Source: Salimicrobium album (lineage in GTDB: Bacteria > Bacillota > Bacilli > Bacillales > Halobacillaceae). From it: DNA of 64,000 nucleotides. The stretch covers positions 1 to 64,000 of the forward strand of contig NZ_FNOS01000004.1 in the NCBI RefSeq assembly GCF_900107115.1, written 5' to 3'. A model generated the notes under the pieces. That model was not told the origin of the DNA. It searched no databases and saw nothing but the letters and a program-made list of their open reading frames with translations. This document shows positions 59,881-64,000 of the stretch, piece after piece. A program made the translations under genes and the position numbers. Within the stretch, counting starts at the first letter, position 1, and each line of letters starts with the position of its first letter.

Positions 59881-60478
59881 CCGGGAAATGATTGAAGAAA
59901 TCGTCAGGGAAGTGCTTAATTCAATGAATGTCCCCGCCCGTCCGGATCTTTATGTAATTCAAAGGAGCGAACCTGCCCGGGAGTTACTCGAAAGACTCGG
60001 GAAGGACTGGGTGGTCAAGTGGGTAAACCCTCTTCATTCCGACTATCCGGACGATGCCGGTGCTGTCTATTTTCCGGCAATGGATCAGGATTTTCTGGTG
60101 AAAAGTTCCCTCGGAATTGCGGATACGGCGGAAACCTGGTGGTTCGCAAGACTGATGAAAAATAAGACGACTGTATACGTAACGCTTGAGGGGGAGACGG
60201 CCGGCTTGTTGAACGATACTTCTCCTTACGCCACCATGGTGAGTGAATACGTTTCGAAACTGGAAACTTTTTCGGTGAAAGTAACGGATAAAGGTTCGGA
60301 AGTACTCCCTGAGAAGCAGGAAGAACCTTCTCCGAACGTTTACCCCGATAAGCTGCTTACAGCCACAGAGATAGATAAGTGGAGACATAAAGAAATATAT
60401 GTGCGGAAGGGGACGATTATCACTCCTTTGGCAAAGGACGCTGCACGGGATAGAGAAATTCAAATTCTCTACACGTAG
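59873..60478 (+). CDS. Conserved eut-operon protein of unknown function with encapsulation-like N-terminus
   Basis: 201 residues. The N-terminus MADREMIEEIVREVLNSMN resembles the targeting helices of PduL and EutC. The middle part (about 30-130) has an alpha/beta appearance (AGAVYFPAMDQDFLVKSSLG, KNKTTVYVTLEGETAGLLND), and the C-terminus holds a compact motif YVRKGTIITPLAKDAARDRE. Proteins of this type occur in Firmicute microcompartment operons and are annotated only as ethanolamine-utilisation proteins. The function is not known to me; the fold suggests a small-molecule-binding protein in the lumen. Confidence 0.75.
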   Translation: MADREMIEEIVREVLNSMNVPARPDLYVIQRSEPARELLERLGKDWVVKWVNPLHSDYPDDAGAVYFPAMDQDFLVKSSLGIADTAETWWFARLMKNKTTVYVTLEGETAGLLNDTSPYATMVSEYVSKLETFSVKVTDKGSEVLPEKQEEPSPNVYPDKLLTATEIDKWRHKEIYVRKGTIITPLAKDAARDREIQILYT

Positions 60479-60490
60479 GGAGAGGACATT

Positions 60491-60763
60491 ATGATTATAG
60501 GAGAAGTGATTGGAAACATATGGGCTACGAGAAAAGAAGAAGGCCTGACCGGGATGAAATTTCTTGTAATCCAGCCGGTGAAAAAAGAAGAAAACTCTTT
60601 CGTAGCCGTAGATAGAATAGGAGCGGGGGTCGGGGACAAAGTGCTTGTAACCCGTGGGAGCGCGAGTGCTCTTGGTCCAGACCCCGTTAACGGTCCGATT
60701 GATGCGATAATAATCGGGATCATTGATTCCGTAGAAGTGGAAAGGGGTGGAATGAATGGCTAA
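60491..60763 (+). CDS. eutN: BMC vertex protein EutN/CcmL (pentamer)
   Basis: 90 residues: [60 protein letters not shown] and [17 protein letters not shown]. Pentamers close the twelve vertices of the shell. GGGAGAGG precedes the ATG. The stop overlaps the start of the next BMC gene by eight bases. Confidence 0.93.
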   Translation: MIIGEVIGNIWATRKEEGLTGMKFLVIQPVKKEENSFVAVDRIGAGVGDKVLVTRGSASALGPDPVNGPIDAIIIGIIDSVEVERGGMNG

Positions 60764-61157
60764 AGCCTTAGGCATGATTGAAACGAGGGGTCTTGTCGGT
60801 TCTATAGAAGCAGCGGACGCAATGGTGAAGTCTGCAAACGTAACTTTAGTAAAACAGGAAAAAATCGATGCAGCACTGGTGACTGTCCTTGTAGAAGGGG
60901 ATGTGAGCGCCGTACAGGCGGCAGTCGAAGCAGGGAAAGAGGCGGCATCACGAGTCGGGGAACTGATCGGTCATCACGTTATCCCGCATCCGGATGACGA
61001 AACGAAAACCATTTTGGAAAAAGACGGGAAAGAGAGCGTGAATACGGATACAATCGCTAAGCCATCCTCTGCGACGCCGGCGCCCCCGAAGAAGAAACAA
61101 AACTCAAGCCAGTCCAAACAGAAAACTGCTGAGAACGGAAGCGGAAAGGAAGCGTAA
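60756..61157 (+). CDS. BMC-H shell protein with Lys/Ser-rich C-terminal tail
   Basis: 133 residues. Residues 1-88 form a BMC domain close to EutM ([55 protein letters not shown]). The remaining 45 residues are low-complexity and basic (Pro, Ser, Lys, Gln-rich, for example [20 protein letters not shown]). The EutK family has a C-terminal helix-turn-helix instead; this tail has no fold that I can see. It may interact with cargo, nucleic acid or neighbouring shells. Four bases before mdh. Confidence 0.9.
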   Translation: MAKALGMIETRGLVGSIEAADAMVKSANVTLVKQEKIDAALVTVLVEGDVSAVQAAVEAGKEAASRVGELIGHHVIPHPDDETKTILEKDGKESVNTDTIAKPSSATPAPPKKKQNSSQSKQKTAENGSGKEA

Positions 61158-61160
61158 CTT

Positions 61161-62111
61161 ATGGCTCACTTCAAACGCAGAAAAATTGCTGTAATCGGTG
61201 CCGGGTTCACCGGAACGACTACAGCTCTCATGATTGCCCAAAAAGAACTGGGGGATGTGGTGCTTGTAGATATTCCTTCCATGGAAAAGCCTGCCCGGGG
61301 CAAAGCCCTGGATATGCTTGAAGCCGGTCCTGTACAAAAATTCGATGCCGCTATTACCGGGACCTCCGACTACGGAGACATTGAAGATGCAGATATGGTC
61401 ATTATCACCGCAGGGATTCCCAGGAAACCGGGGATGAGTCGTGATGAACTCGTGGAAACCAATGCCGGAATCATGAAAGATGTGTCTGCTCAGGTGAAAA
61501 AGTATGCACCTGAGAGCTATATTCTGATATTGAGTAATCCCGTCGACGCAATGACCTACACTTGTTTCAAAGAAACCGGCTTCCCGAAAAATAGAGTGAT
61601 CGGTCAATCCGGTGTTCTGGATACGGCCAGGTTCAATACGTTCGTGGCGCAGGAAATCGGGGTCTCCGTGGAAGACGTTACAGGTTTTGTGCTCGGAGGT
61701 CACGGGGACAGTATGGTGCCTCTCGTACGCTACTCCAATGCCGGAGGAATCCCCCTTGATAAACTGATCGACGAAGAACGTATGGAAGCTATCGTCGAAA
61801 GGACGAGAAAAGGGGGCGGAGAGATAGTCGGGCTGCTTGGAGAAGGAAGTGCCTACTATGCTCCTGCAGCTTCTCTCGTGCAGATGGTTGAAGCTATCAT
61901 CAAAGATAAAAAGCGCATTCTTCCTTCAATTGCGTATCTCGAAGGAGAATATGGATACAAAGACATTTACCTCGGCGTGCCGACTATTCTGGGGGGCAAC
62001 GGGATTGAAAGTGTAATCGAACTGCCGCTTCGAAAAGAAGAGAAAGATGCGCTCGACAAGTCCGCGGCAGCAGTTGAGAAAGTGATTTCATCTTTGAAAA
62101 AAAAGTTATGA
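61161..62111 (+). CDS. mdh: Malate dehydrogenase (LDH-like type) in the eut operon
   Basis: 316 residues. Motifs: [20 protein letters not shown] (NAD loop), [36 protein letters not shown] (Arg-Lys-Pro-Gly-Met, the malate-specific form rather than the lactate form), [18 protein letters not shown] and [20 protein letters not shown] (catalytic His). Sequence closely follows Bacillus Mdh. It begins three bases after the tailed BMC gene, so it is cotranscribed with the microcompartment. No encapsulation helix is obvious. It could regenerate NAD+ by reducing oxaloacetate. Confidence 0.92.
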   Translation: MAHFKRRKIAVIGAGFTGTTTALMIAQKELGDVVLVDIPSMEKPARGKALDMLEAGPVQKFDAAITGTSDYGDIEDADMVIITAGIPRKPGMSRDELVETNAGIMKDVSAQVKKYAPESYILILSNPVDAMTYTCFKETGFPKNRVIGQSGVLDTARFNTFVAQEIGVSVEDVTGFVLGGHGDSMVPLVRYSNAGGIPLDKLIDEERMEAIVERTRKGGGEIVGLLGEGSAYYAPAASLVQMVEAIIKDKKRILPSIAYLEGEYGYKDIYLGVPTILGGNGIESVIELPLRKEEKDALDKSAAAVEKVISSLKKKL

Positions 62112-62126
62112 ACGACTATTTGGAAT

Positions 62127-62172
62127 AAACCTCTGTTCAGCCCTTTGTGACGGGCGTCCGGAGGTTTGTTTT
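62127..62172 (+). terminator. Terminator of the eut operon
   Basis: AAACCTC / GAGGTTT with inner GCCC / GGGC, followed by TGTTTTC. Confidence 0.65.
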
Positions 62173-62204
62173 CGTCATTACAGTAAAAAATTTTCAGAAC
62201 GAAA

Positions 62205-62232
62205 AATCCGAACGGTTATATCCGTTCGGATT
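62205..62232 (-). terminator. Terminator of the glutamate dehydrogenase gene
   Basis: AATCCGAACGG and CCGTTCGGATT form a perfect 11-bp stem; on the reverse strand it is followed by TTTTT. Confidence 0.9.
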
Positions 62233-62239
62233 GTGTCTA

Positions 62240-63694
<1,455 letters not shown>

Positions 63695-63723
63695 CTATTT
63701 TACAATTTATTTTTAATAAAACC

Positions 63724-63740
63724 AATCTAATAATTAGATT
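63724..63740. promoter_or_regulatory. Palindromic LysR-type operator between gdhA and the regulator
   Basis: AATCTAAT-A-ATTAGATT is a perfect 17-bp inverted repeat containing a T-N11-A LysR box. It lies in the divergent promoter region, 46 bases before the regulator start. Confidence 0.6.
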
Positions 63741-63785
63741 GTTATCATGAAGTTTTTCGATAATTTAGATAAAGGAGGACTCAGT

Positions 63786-64000
63786 GTGGAATTAAAACAG
63801 CTTCGTTATTTCATGAAAGTAGCGGAATTGGAGCACGTTACAGACGCTGCTCTGTCTCTTGATATTTCCCAGTCGGCCGTGAGCCGCCAGATTTATAACC
63901 TGGAACAGGAGCTGGGTGTCGAACTTTTTTATCGCCGGGGGAGAAATGTCATACTGACCCATGCCGGTAAAATGTTTTATGAACATATGGACAGGATCCG
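63786..64000 (+). CDS. LysR-family regulator (GltC-like), truncated at the right edge
   Basis: 72 codons from a GTG (AAAGGAGGAC upstream) to the window end without a stop. The N-terminal helix-turn-helix ELKQLRYFMKVAELEHVTDA, ALSLDISQSAVSRQIYNLEQ and ELGVELFYRRGRNVILT closely follow Bacillus GltC, which controls glutamate synthesis. Divergent from gdhA with a shared palindrome, so control of gdhA by nitrogen or carbon state is likely. The effector domain is outside the window. Confidence 0.85.
   Translation, partial: MELKQLRYFMKVAELEHVTDAALSLDISQSAVSRQIYNLEQELGVELFYRRGRNVILTHAGKMFYEHMDRI

Overview
The window looks like a chromosomal segment of a Bacillaceae-type Firmicute, probably halotolerant or halophilic. 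The support is strong AGGAGG-type ribosome binding sites with frequent GTG and TTG starts, T-tailed terminators, a GbsR/betaine-synthesis locus, several Na+-coupled transporters, a SinR-box-like motif at an exopolysaccharide locus, and a EutV/EutW-type ethanolamine locus. Most of the window has moderate GC. Two stretches (about 22.2-26.3 kb and 29.5-36.9 kb) are clearly richer in A/T and look acquired. No rRNA, tRNA, CRISPR array or prophage was seen.

Layout. 0-0.34 kb: start of an IS21-type transposase running off the left edge. 0.65-9.9 kb: housekeeping and envelope genes (Na+/alanine symporter, glycosyltransferase, MscS channel, OatA-like acyltransferase, lipid-anchored or secreted proteins, CysQ, YdcF). 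10-11.9 kb: asparagine synthase. 12-22 kb: envelope/exopolysaccharide region with an LCP ligase, an AraC regulator, glycosyltransferases, a priming sugar transferase, an EpsG-type polymerase, a Wzz-like modulator with a BY-kinase, a flippase and GalE. GTTCTTT motifs recur at its upstream regions. 22-26.3 kb: a low-GC metal/redox module (P1B ATPase, two small HMA metallochaperone-like proteins, a small helical protein, a Crp/Fnr regulator). It has two FNR-type boxes placed identically relative to their -10 elements. 26.4-28.6 kb: a cystine-type ABC transporter. 29.5-36.9 kb: a LacI-controlled catabolic operon combining a TRAP transporter, KDPG aldolase, KDG-type kinase, ribose-5-phosphate isomerase and both ribulose-monophosphate enzymes (HPS and PHI). 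37-43 kb: choline uptake by a CHT1-like symporter, oxidation to glycine betaine (BetA, BetB) and a GbsR regulator, with a shared AT-rich palindrome upstream of each transcription unit.

43.3-62.1 kb: a zinc-ribbon mini-protein, an AraC regulator, a multi-TM channel-like protein, and then a large ethanolamine-utilisation microcompartment locus. The first unit is eutB1C1 and the second is eutW-eutV behind a near-consensus promoter. The main operon follows: eutH, eutS, eutP, eutA, eutB2, eutC2, eutL, eutE, eutM, a pduL-type phosphotransacylase, a conserved eut protein, eutN, a tailed BMC shell protein and a malate dehydrogenase. Ethanolamine enters through EutH and is split by ammonia-lyase into acetaldehyde and ammonia. 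EutE makes acetyl-CoA and NADH, and the PduL-type enzyme makes acetyl phosphate and frees CoA. No alcohol dehydrogenase is present here; the co-operonic malate dehydrogenase is a candidate for NADH handling. Three leaders (before eutB1, eutH and eutA) carry terminators whose left arms overlap small six-nucleotide-loop hairpins, as expected for antitermination by the ANTAR protein EutV. 62.2-64 kb: an NADP-type glutamate dehydrogenase and a divergent GltC-like LysR regulator that runs off the right edge.
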